Assembly: GCF_013114595.1 (NCBI RefSeq)
Contig: NZ_VTXE01000003.1
Coordinates: 1 to 64,000 of the forward strand
Direction of reading: 5' to 3'
DNA: 64,000 nt
Origin: Vibrio sp. 99-8-1
GTDB lineage: Bacteria; Pseudomonadota; Gammaproteobacteria; Enterobacterales; Vibrionaceae
Shown: piece after piece, positions 54,903 to 63,544 of the stretch
Layout of the letters: each line of letters starts with the position of its first letter
Numbering within the stretch: the first letter of the stretch is position 1
Notes under the pieces: generated by a model
The model's database searches: none
The model's input: the letters and a program-made list of their open reading frames with translations, nothing else
Told to the model about the DNA's origin: nothing
Made by a program: the position numbers and the translations under genes

Positions 54903-56390
54903 ATGTTTGAATATTTGCTCGATGGCTTAATGACCGCCGTTAGCCCTGCGGTTTTGCCTGTACTTTTCTTTGGCGTATTGGGTGGCATCATTCTCGGAGC
55001 TTTACCTGGACTGACGGCGACGATGGGGGTGGCGATTCTACTGCCGTTTACGTTTGGTATGGATGCAACTCCCGCACTGGTCATGCTCATTGGTGTATAC
55101 ATCGGTGGTATTTATGGGGGGTCAATTGCTGCTATTTTATTGAAAACTCCCGGAACACCTGCATCCGCGGCATCTGTATTAGACGGTCATACCCTAACAG
55201 TTAAGGGACAAGCCGCTAGAGCGTTGAGTATATCAGCGGTCGCATCATTTGTTGGCGGGCTGATCAGTACCATCATTCTGATCGCGATTGCGCCAAAATT
55301 GGCGACGTTTGCATTACGTTTTAATGCCCCTGAATATTTTGCGTTGGCACTTTTTGGTTTAACAATTATTGCGAGTGTCTCTTCAAAAAACATATTCAAA
55401 GGCTTACTGGCAGGTTGTGTTGGTTTACTTGTCTCGACAATCGGACTTGATCCTATTAGTAGTGTGCCTAGGTTTACGTTTGGCATTATGGATCTCTATA
55501 GTGGTGTCAATGTTATTCCGGTATTAATCGGGCTATTTGCATTATCTGAAGCGTTAAATCAACTTGAAAAAATAGTGTCAGAGAAAAAGGTTAAGGCAGT
55601 AAAATTTGATCACAAATTACTGAGCAAAAGTGATTTAAAAGAGATGATGCCAACCGCCATCAAGAGTGGCTTGATGGGAACCACCATTGGGTCGGTACCA
55701 GGTGCCGGCGCGGATATCTCGGCTTTTGTTTGTTACAACGAAGCGAAACGTTCATCGAAGAACCCAGAAGAGTTCGGCCAAGGGTCAGTGCGTGGATTAG
55801 CATCGGCTGAAGCGGGCAATAATGGCGTCACGGGTGGAGCACTTGTACCATTGCTGACTTTAGGTGTTCCCGGTGATGCGGTTGCGGCGGTATTACTTGG
55901 CGCGCTTATTGTGCAAGGTTTAACACCCGGTCCGTTGCTGTTTGCCCAAAACCCGGACGTTGTCTACGGGGTGTTCAGCTCTATGCTTGTTGCTAACATC
56001 ATTATGTTGGTCATAGGTTTGATCGGTATTCGATTCTTCTGTCGTATAGTTGAAGCACCAAAAATGTTGATGATTCCTATTATTATATTTTTGTCAGTTA
56101 TTGGTGCCTATGCCATTAATAATTCAATGTTTGATGTGGGAATTGCTATTGGATTTGGACTTCTTGGTTTTGTATTTAATAAATTAGATGTGCCTTCGTC
56201 ACCTATTTTATTAGCTATCATTCTTGGCCCGATGGCGGAAACAAACTTAAGAAAATCATTGCTCATGTTTGACGGCAGTTGGTCATTTCTTTATGAACGA
56301 CCAATCGCGCTAGGCTTTATTTTACTGGCCGTTTTCTCTGTTTACTCAACGATGAAAATGAAGAAAAAGCAAGCCAGAAAAGAGGGCTAA
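54903..56390 (+). CDS. Tripartite tricarboxylate transporter large permease TctA (system 2)
   Basis: A 495-residue TctA-family membrane protein with about 12 helices. Signatures: GALPGLTATMGVAILLPFTF, IAAILLKTPGTPASAAS and SVPGAGADISAFVCYNEAKR. AGGAG precedes the ATG. It ends the GlcG-like-tctC-tctB-tctA operon. Its paralogue is the TctA of system 1 at 28109, and the two differ enough to suggest separate substrates. Confidence 0.88.
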   Translation: MFEYLLDGLMTAVSPAVLPVLFFGVLGGIILGALPGLTATMGVAILLPFTFGMDATPALVMLIGVYIGGIYGGSIAAILLKTPGTPASAASVLDGHTLTVKGQAARALSISAVASFVGGLISTIILIAIAPKLATFALRFNAPEYFALALFGLTIIASVSSKNIFKGLLAGCVGLLVSTIGLDPISSVPRFTFGIMDLYSGVNVIPVLIGLFALSEALNQLEKIVSEKKVKAVKFDHKLLSKSDLKEMMPTAIKSGLMGTTIGSVPGAGADISAFVCYNEAKRSSKNPEEFGQGSVRGLASAEAGNNGVTGGALVPLLTLGVPGDAVAAVLLGALIVQGLTPGPLLFAQNPDVVYGVFSSMLVANIIMLVIGLIGIRFFCRIVEAPKMLMIPIIIFLSVIGAYAINNSMFDVGIAIGFGLLGFVFNKLDVPSSPILLAIILGPMAETNLRKSLLMFDGSWSFLYERPIALGFILLAVFSVYSTMKMKKKQARKEG

Positions 56391-56445
56391 CGATGACATT
56401 GTTCGTTATGGGACCGTCTTTGTTATAACAAAGCTTATCAACTGT

Positions 56446-56477
56446 AAATGCTCAACGTAAAGTTGGGCATTTTTTTA
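56446..56477 (+). terminator. Rho-independent terminator of the second tct operon
   Basis: Stem AAATGCTCAAC (56446-56456) with GTTGGGCATTT (56462-56472), then a T7 run. Confidence 0.88.
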
Positions 56478-56497
56478 TTGAAACAATACAGCAATAG

Positions 56498-57214
56498 TTA
56501 TTGGCTCATTTTATATAGTTGACCAAATGTCGTGCTGTTATTGGGTTGCAGACGCTTGTTGATCGCTAACAGTAACTCCGCGGTAGATACTGCATCTGCC
56601 AGTGCGTTATGGCTATTGTATTCAGGCAGATTATAACGTTGACGAACACCTGATAAAGTGAGGTCAAGATCATCATCTTGGTTAATCGCTTTGGCGCGCT
56701 TTTTTTCAATACATAATGTGTCGATCCAAATCAGTGGCGCATTAGGTAGGTGAAAAGAGTGCTCCAGATAATGGTTCATAAAGTTTGCTTCAACTGCGCA
56801 AGCATGGGCCACAATAATCTTCCCTTTTGCGGCTTGAAAAAAAGTGTTCATCGCGTCATGAATGGAGACGCCTTCAGCCAACATTTGCGGAGTAATATGG
56901 TTAATGACGGCTGTCTGCGGGTTTATCTGAGAGGCGTCGTTAATATAGATATGTTGCGCCGTGAGCAAGTCGATTTTTCCTTGGCTTATTGTCACCCACC
57001 CCATAGAGAGGATGAGGTCTTGCTTGCTATCCAGACCTGTCGTCTCAAAGTCCAGCACAATATAATCGAGATCCATGGCAATATCAGCGATGTTAGGAAT
57101 CGGCTGCTGGATAAGTTGAGAAATAACATTGGGCAGAGGGAGTGATGAATGGTAAGCCTCTCGTCGACGTTTTATTCGTTCTAAAGGATGGAAGTAGCTA
57201 AGTAAGTTGATCAT
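56498..57214 (-). CDS. DnaQ-like 3'-5' exonuclease (DEDDh)
   Basis: A 238-residue exonuclease with the ExoI DFETTGLD (about 54-61), a central Asp/His region (VAHACAVE) and ExoIII HNALADAVSTAELL with the catalytic His and Asp. The N-terminal 45 residues are basic and outside the fold. It lies 129 bp after the cNMP/CBS/DUF294 gene, the same pairing seen elsewhere next to acetate or other SSS permeases. Role uncertain; not the replicative epsilon subunit. Confidence 0.85.
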   Translation of the reverse strand: MINLLSYFHPLERIKRRREAYHSSLPLPNVISQLIQQPIPNIADIAMDLDYIVLDFETTGLDSKQDLILSMGWVTISQGKIDLLTAQHIYINDASQINPQTAVINHITPQMLAEGVSIHDAMNTFFQAAKGKIIVAHACAVEANFMNHYLEHSFHLPNAPLIWIDTLCIEKKRAKAINQDDDLDLTLSGVRQRYNLPEYNSHNALADAVSTAELLLAINKRLQPNNSTTFGQLYKMSQ

Positions 57215-57343
57215 TGGTTTTTCTCATCACTGATAGTTTGTTTGCCCGATGTTGCTGTTCATTTGTTGAAAGTCATTTAATGATATTCACTTGCTGTTAT
57301 TTAGCGGTTAGTTACACCTTGGTGCTCGATTTGCTGAGTCGAA

Positions 57344-59206
57344 TCATCGGCTAAATCGTATTTTTGCCGCTTCTTGAAGGTCGGCAATAATTCTAAATGC
57401 GTCTTTTAAATGTTTACGCTCAAAGCTGCCGAACCGATCGGGATTGATATGGTTATCAGGTTTATTTCCCTGCTTTAACGCTTCGAGCTGGTGGCTGAAG
57501 CGAAAAGACAAAATAAATTGGTAGGCTCCAGTTATGTTTTTGAAAGCATCCTCACTCAATACACCCTGCTGTTTAGCTGCGTTGAAGCGTTCACCGGTCG
57601 CACTGAGATCTGATTCGACAGCGAGACCATAGATTCGAGCCAAATCGATGATTAAGTTGATGGCGTATTTTTTAATATTTAATGTCTTATTATTTTCTCC
57701 TGACTTCTCCAGCACCAAACTATTAAAAATGCCTAAAGGAGGATGCGTATTGACTGCGTCCTTAACCAAGATACTGAGAAACTCACGATTGGAGCGAATA
57801 TTGCTGTGCATTGCATTTCTCAGCTCTGTTTCATACTCTCGGTTGCCATAGAGCGAACGGATCTCCAAGAAGACACTAATATTTAGCAGACACTGGTATT
57901 CCGGATTGGCCACCCATTTCTTATAGTAGAGTTTCCACACCGCTAACGTTTGACACCATTTAGGCGTAACCGCCATGAACTTTCCGGGGCAGAGAGGATA
58001 GTGACAGTTCGCCAGACCTTTCGTTACAATCGTTGCCAATTGATTGAAATAGAGTCGATCTTGCTCGGTCGCATTATCATCAAGAACGATGGCATTGTCT
58101 TGGTCAGAGAGCATATGAACCTCATTTCTAGCGTGCGATCCCGCTACTATCCAACTGAAGTCACATGGCGGAGGCCCTAGCTGATCAATGGCAAATTGGA
58201 TAAGACGTCGAGTATAGGCATCCATTATCATTGTCATCACTTTTCCAATGGTCTCAGGCGAGACTCTGCCTTCTACCAATGCTTCAAATATAGCCTGACG
58301 CTCAGCGGTGAAACTGGTTAGGGATGCTATGGAGTTGGCGTATTTTATTTTTTCGATCAGGAAAATAGCTTGAACACGATGATTTTGTACCAAGTGAGTA
58401 GTGGTGAGTAATCCAACCACTTGATTATTTTTGATGACTGGTAGATTACGAATATTGAACTGCATCATCATTGAAGCCGCATGGAGCACAAGGTCATCTG
58501 GTGCGATTGTGAGCGGTGAGTGCGTCATTACCTCAGAAATAGGTTTATCTGTCGCGACGTTATGCGCGATGACACGTTTGGTCATATCACGGTCGGTTAC
58601 TAAGCCAACGATCTTTTCATCCTCATAGACCACAGCGCAGGAAGAGCGTTGAATCACTCGCATTTCATGCGCTACGGCTTGGATTGTTTGGTTAGCGGTA
58701 ACAACGGCCACTCTGCCACTCGCCACCTCTTCCACTCGTTTAATGAATAGCCCTTTTTCTTTATTGGACCAAACCACATCAAGTGCCGACTGCAAACGCA
58801 CCTGCGCTTGAGAGGCAAAATGTTCCGCGCAATCGGGAAACTGGATGAGCAGTTCTTGCAATGCGGAGTGAGGAATGAGATAGAGCAGGGTGTTTTCGAT
58901 AGCCGTGGCGTGATAGCCATCCGCAGGAGCAGTGTCTGAGTTTAGAAAGGTAAAACCAAATAAATCTTCTGGCCCGAGTTTGGCTCGCAGCACGCCATCA
59001 GTTTTACGCTGTTCCATGGAGCCCGTACGGATAATATAAAGTGATTTTTGCTGACCTGGAGTACAAAAATCAATCACTTCTCCTTTTGCAAGGTAGGTTA
59101 TTTTAATCTGCGAAGCCAATTGCCGAATGGCAGATTTTGGAATTTTATCAAACGGATCAACTTGACCGATAAACTGGATAATATTAGGTAATAGTGAATG
59201 GGTCAT
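57344..59206 (-). CDS. cNMP-binding/CBS/DUF294 nucleotidyltransferase-like protein
   Basis: A 620-residue cytosolic signalling protein. Order: cyclic-nucleotide-binding domain (about 15-130), a pair of CBS domains (about 165-285), a DUF294 nucleotidyltransferase-like domain with GSHARNEVHMLSDQDNAIV (around 340-360) and a DUF294 C-terminal domain. Such proteins are thought to sense nucleotides and control partner transporters of the SSS family. A downstream exonuclease forms a typical pair. TTGTATTATTA (59234-59244) lies just upstream. Confidence 0.86.
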   Translation of the reverse strand: MTHSLLPNIIQFIGQVDPFDKIPKSAIRQLASQIKITYLAKGEVIDFCTPGQQKSLYIIRTGSMEQRKTDGVLRAKLGPEDLFGFTFLNSDTAPADGYHATAIENTLLYLIPHSALQELLIQFPDCAEHFASQAQVRLQSALDVVWSNKEKGLFIKRVEEVASGRVAVVTANQTIQAVAHEMRVIQRSSCAVVYEDEKIVGLVTDRDMTKRVIAHNVATDKPISEVMTHSPLTIAPDDLVLHAASMMMQFNIRNLPVIKNNQVVGLLTTTHLVQNHRVQAIFLIEKIKYANSIASLTSFTAERQAIFEALVEGRVSPETIGKVMTMIMDAYTRRLIQFAIDQLGPPPCDFSWIVAGSHARNEVHMLSDQDNAIVLDDNATEQDRLYFNQLATIVTKGLANCHYPLCPGKFMAVTPKWCQTLAVWKLYYKKWVANPEYQCLLNISVFLEIRSLYGNREYETELRNAMHSNIRSNREFLSILVKDAVNTHPPLGIFNSLVLEKSGENNKTLNIKKYAINLIIDLARIYGLAVESDLSATGERFNAAKQQGVLSEDAFKNITGAYQFILSFRFSHQLEALKQGNKPDNHINPDRFGSFERKHLKDAFRIIADLQEAAKIRFSR

Positions 59207-59320
59207 AATAGATAACCATGATCTGTTGATTATTTGTATTATTATATAATGTAACTGAATTGTGATTAGGAAGGAAATAATTTTTAGATGGGTATTGGTG
59301 AGTCAATGAACAGAATAAAA

Positions 59321-59346
59321 AAAGCACACCGAGGTGGTGTGCTTTT
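59321..59346 (-). terminator. Rho-independent terminator of the first FCD regulator
   Basis: Stem AAAGCACACC (59321-59330) with GGTGTGCTTT, followed on the minus strand by a T7 run; 26 bp after the regulator's stop. Confidence 0.9.
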
Positions 59347-59371
59347 CGCTAAACGGTATAAATTAAGTCTA

Positions 59372-60088
59372 TTACTCTTCGGGTAATCTGTGCTTTGAAG
59401 CAAGCAAATGATCCGCTGATGCTTGACGTGCTTTGTCACCATTTCCTGCCATGATGGCATCGTAAATATGTCGATGCTCATTGATGCAGGTGCTGCCTTC
59501 TTCTGAAGAGTGGGCAATAAAGTTAACGAACATGGTGGTTAAAATATTGCCGAACGGTAGATAAAAGTCATTTCCAGTGGCATTGAAAATTTGACTATGG
59601 AAGCGGGTATCTACTTCCATCCACTTTTCTTGATCAAACTCTGAAGCCTCTGCAATTTCTACCATTGCTTGAAATGTCTCTGACAACTCAATGCGTTGTT
59701 CTGCTGTAGCAAATTTCGCGGCGAGGGCACACGCCTCTGGTTCTATTGCGCGACGAAGTCCTAAAAATTGATGACAAAATTCATCAGGATCGGCCAGACC
59801 ATCCATCCACTCAATTAATTGAGGATCTAGAAAGTTCCAATAAGCGCGATTAATCACTCGCGTGCCTACTTTAGGTTTTGATTCCAATAGCCCTTTGGAG
59901 GTGAGCAGTTTTACTGCCTCACGTAGTGCTGTCCGACTAATGCCAAATTGTTCACACAGCGCCATTTCTCCGGGAAGTATAGAACCTTGGGCAAGCTCTC
60001 CAGATAAAATACCACGCGCTATTTCACGGGCAACTTGCACGTGAAGGCTACGTCTTGAACCTGAAATGGAACTGAATTCATTGGCCAT
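59372..60088 (-). CDS. FCD-subfamily GntR transcriptional regulator, copy 1
   Basis: A 238-residue FadR-type regulator with winged helix (about 15-85: LPGEMALCEQFGISRTALREAVKLL) and an FCD domain with complete metal ligands (VDTRFH, EHRHI and SADHLLAS). It is divergent from dehR, with the perfect TNGTNNNACNA match TTGTAATACAA (60262-60272) between them. It is the best candidate for the regulator of the alginate regulon here. The effector would be a pathway intermediate such as KDG or DEH (inference). Confidence 0.87.
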   Translation of the reverse strand: MANEFSSISGSRRSLHVQVAREIARGILSGELAQGSILPGEMALCEQFGISRTALREAVKLLTSKGLLESKPKVGTRVINRAYWNFLDPQLIEWMDGLADPDEFCHQFLGLRRAIEPEACALAAKFATAEQRIELSETFQAMVEIAEASEFDQEKWMEVDTRFHSQIFNATGNDFYLPFGNILTTMFVNFIAHSSEEGSTCINEHRHIYDAIMAGNGDKARQASADHLLASKHRLPEE

Positions 60089-60423
60089 AGTTATACTTAT
60101 CTTTCGTTATAAATGTATTATTTAAGAACGATACTATCACTGAACAGTGCTAACACCAAATGAACATTACCTCATTAGTCTACTCTCTCACACCTTTATT
60201 TCGCTGATATAAGAGGGCCTTTTCCCGTCCGTCACGGGTTTTTGCTCTTTAATGGTCTTTTTTGTAATACAATTAAGCTCAAAATGACACTTAATAAGGT
60301 GATTTTCGTCACATTATTGCGCCTAATTTAACAGATTAAGTCGAGAATAGGCTTTTTTCGCTTGTGTATAAAAAGTGGTATTGTATTATTATTTAAAGTG
60401 TAAAAAACGATAGGTAGATTCTA
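60089..60423. promoter_or_regulatory. Divergent promoter region of the FCD regulator and dehR
   Basis: TTGTAATACAA (60262-60272) is a perfect FadR-type site. GGTGA-TTTTCG-TCACA (60298-60313) is a strong CRP-like site. TTGTATTATTA (60381-60391), a weaker match, lies 33 bp before dehR. No gene is visible. Confidence 0.7.
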
Positions 60424-61200
60424 ATGTTTAACGATTTAAAAAATAAACGAGTTCTTATTACAGGTTCTACAGCTGGTATGGGGCTGGCCACAGCTCGAGT
60501 ATTTGCAAAATATGGTGCCAAGATTGGTATAAACAGCCATATTGCAGGTGCTGAAGTAGAGAGCGCTCTTGCTGAGTTAAAAGAGCTAGGTGGTGATGTC
60601 GCTTTCTTCCAAGCTAACCTTATGGAAACATCAGAGTGTAATAAGCTGGTAACGGAATTTACCGATCATTTTGGTGGCTTAGACATCCTCATTAATAACG
60701 CAGGCGGTCTTGGCGGACGTGAAAATTTAGAAAACATCGATGATGAATTTTACGAGCGTGTTATGAATCTCAATGCGCGTTCTGCATTAATGACGACAAA
60801 GTTCGCCATTCCTTTCTTACGTGCATCAGCGGCTGAATCGGGTGAAACATCTTGTGTGATCAGTACGGGCTCTATCGCGGCACGTGAAGGCGGCGGTGTA
60901 GGCGCTGGTATTTATGCGGCATCTAAAGCTTGGTTACATGATATTCACCGTAACTGGGTAAAAGAGTTCACCAAAGATAATATCCGCTTCAATATTGTAT
61001 CGCCTGGCACTATCGATACTGCCTTCCATGATGGTAAGTCAGACGAACTAAGAGCAACAATCTCTGGCACCATTCCAATGGGCCGTTTTGGTCGCATTGA
61101 CGAAGTCGCTCCTTCGTTTGCTTTCTTTGCGTCTCATGCCTGCGCAGGTTATGTCACTGGGCAAATATTGGATGTGAACGGCGGACAGATGGCACCGTAG
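60424..61200 (+). CDS. dehR: Short-chain dehydrogenase, probable DEH reductase DehR
   Basis: A 258-residue classical SDR with TGSTAGMG at 13-20, NNAGG (91-95), catalytic Ser150, Tyr164 and Lys168, and a C-terminal VNGGQMAP. It closely resembles the A1-R-type reductases that turn 4-deoxy-L-erythro-5-hexoseulose uronate into KDG. The residues after strand 2 (NSHIAG) give no clear NADPH or NADH preference. Its promoter carries a perfect FadR-type operator and a CRP-like site; it is flanked by two paralogous FCD regulators. Confidence 0.88.
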   Translation: MFNDLKNKRVLITGSTAGMGLATARVFAKYGAKIGINSHIAGAEVESALAELKELGGDVAFFQANLMETSECNKLVTEFTDHFGGLDILINNAGGLGGRENLENIDDEFYERVMNLNARSALMTTKFAIPFLRASAAESGETSCVISTGSIAAREGGGVGAGIYAASKAWLHDIHRNWVKEFTKDNIRFNIVSPGTIDTAFHDGKSDELRATISGTIPMGRFGRIDEVAPSFAFFASHACAGYVTGQILDVNGGQMAP

Positions 61201-61240
61201 TATTGCGTGTACAGTCAACTATGCTAGATCAACCGCTCCA

Positions 61241-61274
61241 ATTAAAAGCCAGATTTATGTATCTGGCTTTTAAT
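61241..61274 (+). terminator. Rho-independent terminator of dehR
   Basis: A 14-bp perfect stem, ATTAAAAGCCAGAT (61241-61254) with ATCTGGCTTTTAAT (61261-61274), 6-nt loop. Confidence 0.85.
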
Positions 61275-61327
61275 TTATGAGCCTCAAGCATACTTGACAT
61301 CATACTTACCTATACGAGAGGCACACC

Positions 61328-62044
61328 ATGGCAACATTTTTATCTGTAGCAGGTTCTAGCCGAAAGATTCATGTTCAAGTAGCAAGACAAATTGCTCGAA
61401 AAATATTATCAGCCGAGATACTGCCAAATGAGAAATTACCCAGCGAAATAGAGCTGTGTGAGTTATTTGGAGTCAGCCGCACCGCATTAAGAGAATCCAC
61501 CAAACTTTTGTCTGCCAAAGGGTTAATTGAATCTAAACCAAAAGTTGGCACAACGGTTCGTCCTCGAAAATGCTGGCAATTTCTCGACCCACAACTCTTA
61601 GAATGGATCCAAGACCTCGACAATACCCAACCTTTTCTGGCTCAGTTTTTGGGTTTGCGAAGAGCAATAGAACCCGAAGCGTGTGCATTGGCTGCGGTCA
61701 ATGCTACTGCAGAGCATCGCAAACTTTTATCTATTTATTTTCAAGAGATGAGTATGGCGGCAGAGCGAATGGATTACCAAGAGTGGACACAGTACGACCA
61801 CTTGTTTCATCAGGCTATTTTCCTTGCGACAGGGAATCAGTTCTATATTCCATTTAGCAATATTCTCTCTACTATTTTTAAGCAATTTATTGACCATGCG
61901 GCAGAAGGTGGGCGTTTCTGTTTAGCCGAACATCAAGCTATATACAACGCCATTATGCTTGGCAACAAAGCCGATGCGAAGAAGGCATCACAATTATTAT
62001 TGGGGCAGCATAATCAGAAGATAGCGTTAGCGACCGACTATTAA
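61328..62044 (+). CDS. FCD-subfamily GntR transcriptional regulator, copy 2
   Basis: A 238-residue paralogue of the regulator at 59372, of the same length and with near-identical recognition helix (FGVSRTALRESTKLL). The FCD domain aligns without gaps, but the last metal-ligand His of copy 1 (in SADHLL) is Leu here. The other ligands (YDHLFH, AEHQAI) remain. It may therefore bind metal weakly or recognise another ligand. Located after the dehR terminator, with its own start at ATG 61328. Confidence 0.86.
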   Translation: MATFLSVAGSSRKIHVQVARQIARKILSAEILPNEKLPSEIELCELFGVSRTALRESTKLLSAKGLIESKPKVGTTVRPRKCWQFLDPQLLEWIQDLDNTQPFLAQFLGLRRAIEPEACALAAVNATAEHRKLLSIYFQEMSMAAERMDYQEWTQYDHLFHQAIFLATGNQFYIPFSNILSTIFKQFIDHAAEGGRFCLAEHQAIYNAIMLGNKADAKKASQLLLGQHNQKIALATDY

Positions 62045-62132
62045 ATGCAATGGTCTTTAATATCAATCACTGCTTATCAATATTTACCAATGCTCAAGAC
62101 ATCTTGGTATCTGCATTAAATTAGGACGTGGC

Positions 62133-63509
62133 GTGTTTTCTCAATCTCATAACTGCAAGAGTCTGTATATCCGCAAAAATCTATCTTTGGCTTGGCCGCT
62201 AGCATTGAATGCACTGCTTATGCAGTCGATGTTAATGATAGACACCCTATTAATCTCTCCGTTAGGGGAAGTGTCACTTGCGGCGATGGGGATAGCAACA
62301 ACCATTGTCGCCTTTGTCCTCGGCATTCAGATGGCTTTAGCCAATGGTACACAGTTGGTTTTAAGCCGTTCAGTTGGTTCAGGCAGTTCGCTTGCTTTGA
62401 ATCGAAGCTTTTGCTCAGGGCTTTTTATCAATGTCATTATCGCGATATTTTTTTGCTTGATGATCAGTGCGTTTAATCAGGAATTAATATCTGCGTTAAC
62501 AGATGATGTTGAGCTTCATCAGGAAATTAATGCCTATCTTTCTATCAGTAAGTACCTTGTTTTGTTTAACGCAGTTACACAGGTTGTAATTGCTTTTTTT
62601 AATGCACGCGGTCGAACTCGAGTGCCATTTAAGGGGTACTTAATTGAGCTACCCATTAACATCGTATGTTCCTATTTGCTGATTTATGGCGTGAATGATT
62701 TCTCCGGATTAGGGCTGCAAGGCGCGGCGATAGGAAGTGTGGTTGCGATAGTCGTTAGGATGGCGTATCTGCTTTCGTGTATAAAATTTGATGATAGCGC
62801 TAAGGTGTCATTGCCAGCGCCTAGCCCTGCTGTTATCGAAAACATGCTTTATCATTTTAAGGAAATTTTTCCCGTTGCGGCTAATGTCACCATGCTGCAA
62901 ATTGGCGCAACAATTTATCAGCTTTTATATTCGCAACTTACCATTCACTCCTATGTGGCGATTACGTTGATCATGCCATGGATACGAGCAGGCACGCAGT
63001 TTATTACTGCTTGGGCTCATTCGTCAGCAATTACTATTAGCCAAGCGATTGGCTCGAAGAAACTGCAAGATTTAAATAAGAATGTTGATGTCAGTATCGA
63101 TATCGCGGTGGTTATTTCGTGTCTTTCTGCGGTTTTCTTTCTTGTGTTAAGTTTGTTTTTATCTTCAATATATCCGGAGTTAGATGATGCCACTTATCAG
63201 GCATTAACGGTTATTGCTCCTCTCTATATTCTCTTACCCGTGGTTCGTGGCTACAACACCGTTCATGGTCATATCTTGCGGGCTCTTGGTAAAACCACGG
63301 ATGTATTTAAAATCAATTTTACTGGCCAGTGGCTCATTGCAATTCCGTTATGCGCACTAGTGATCTTGGTTTTTGATGGTTCAATTTTCTGGGCATTTGC
63401 CATACAACCATTGGAGGAGATAGTTAAAGCATGGCCGTTTCGTCGCTTGGCTCGAAAATCCCTCGCAGAGTTTGATGGCAACAAAGCGAATCATCTAATG
63501 TACGATTAA
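62133..63509 (+). CDS. MATE family efflux transporter
   Basis: A 458-residue membrane protein with about twelve helices in two MATE halves (first opening LSLAWPLALNALLMQSMLMIDTL, second around KEIFPVAANVTMLQIGATIYQL). Exports cationic drugs or toxic metabolites by H+ or Na+ antiport; the substrate is unknown. It lies 88 bp after the second regulator and may be a separate transcription unit. Confidence 0.86.
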   Translation: MFSQSHNCKSLYIRKNLSLAWPLALNALLMQSMLMIDTLLISPLGEVSLAAMGIATTIVAFVLGIQMALANGTQLVLSRSVGSGSSLALNRSFCSGLFINVIIAIFFCLMISAFNQELISALTDDVELHQEINAYLSISKYLVLFNAVTQVVIAFFNARGRTRVPFKGYLIELPINIVCSYLLIYGVNDFSGLGLQGAAIGSVVAIVVRMAYLLSCIKFDDSAKVSLPAPSPAVIENMLYHFKEIFPVAANVTMLQIGATIYQLLYSQLTIHSYVAITLIMPWIRAGTQFITAWAHSSAITISQAIGSKKLQDLNKNVDVSIDIAVVISCLSAVFFLVLSLFLSSIYPELDDATYQALTVIAPLYILLPVVRGYNTVHGHILRALGKTTDVFKINFTGQWLIAIPLCALVILVFDGSIFWAFAIQPLEEIVKAWPFRRLARKSLAEFDGNKANHLMYD

Positions 63510-63544
63510 GTTATCGAGCCATAATTGGTATCACATGAGAATCA

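Noticed and set aside
59234..59244. TTGTATTATTA as a firm GntR operator before the DUF294 gene
   Set aside because: The ACNA half is absent, and AT-rich DNA gives such matches often. Mentioned only as a weak clue.
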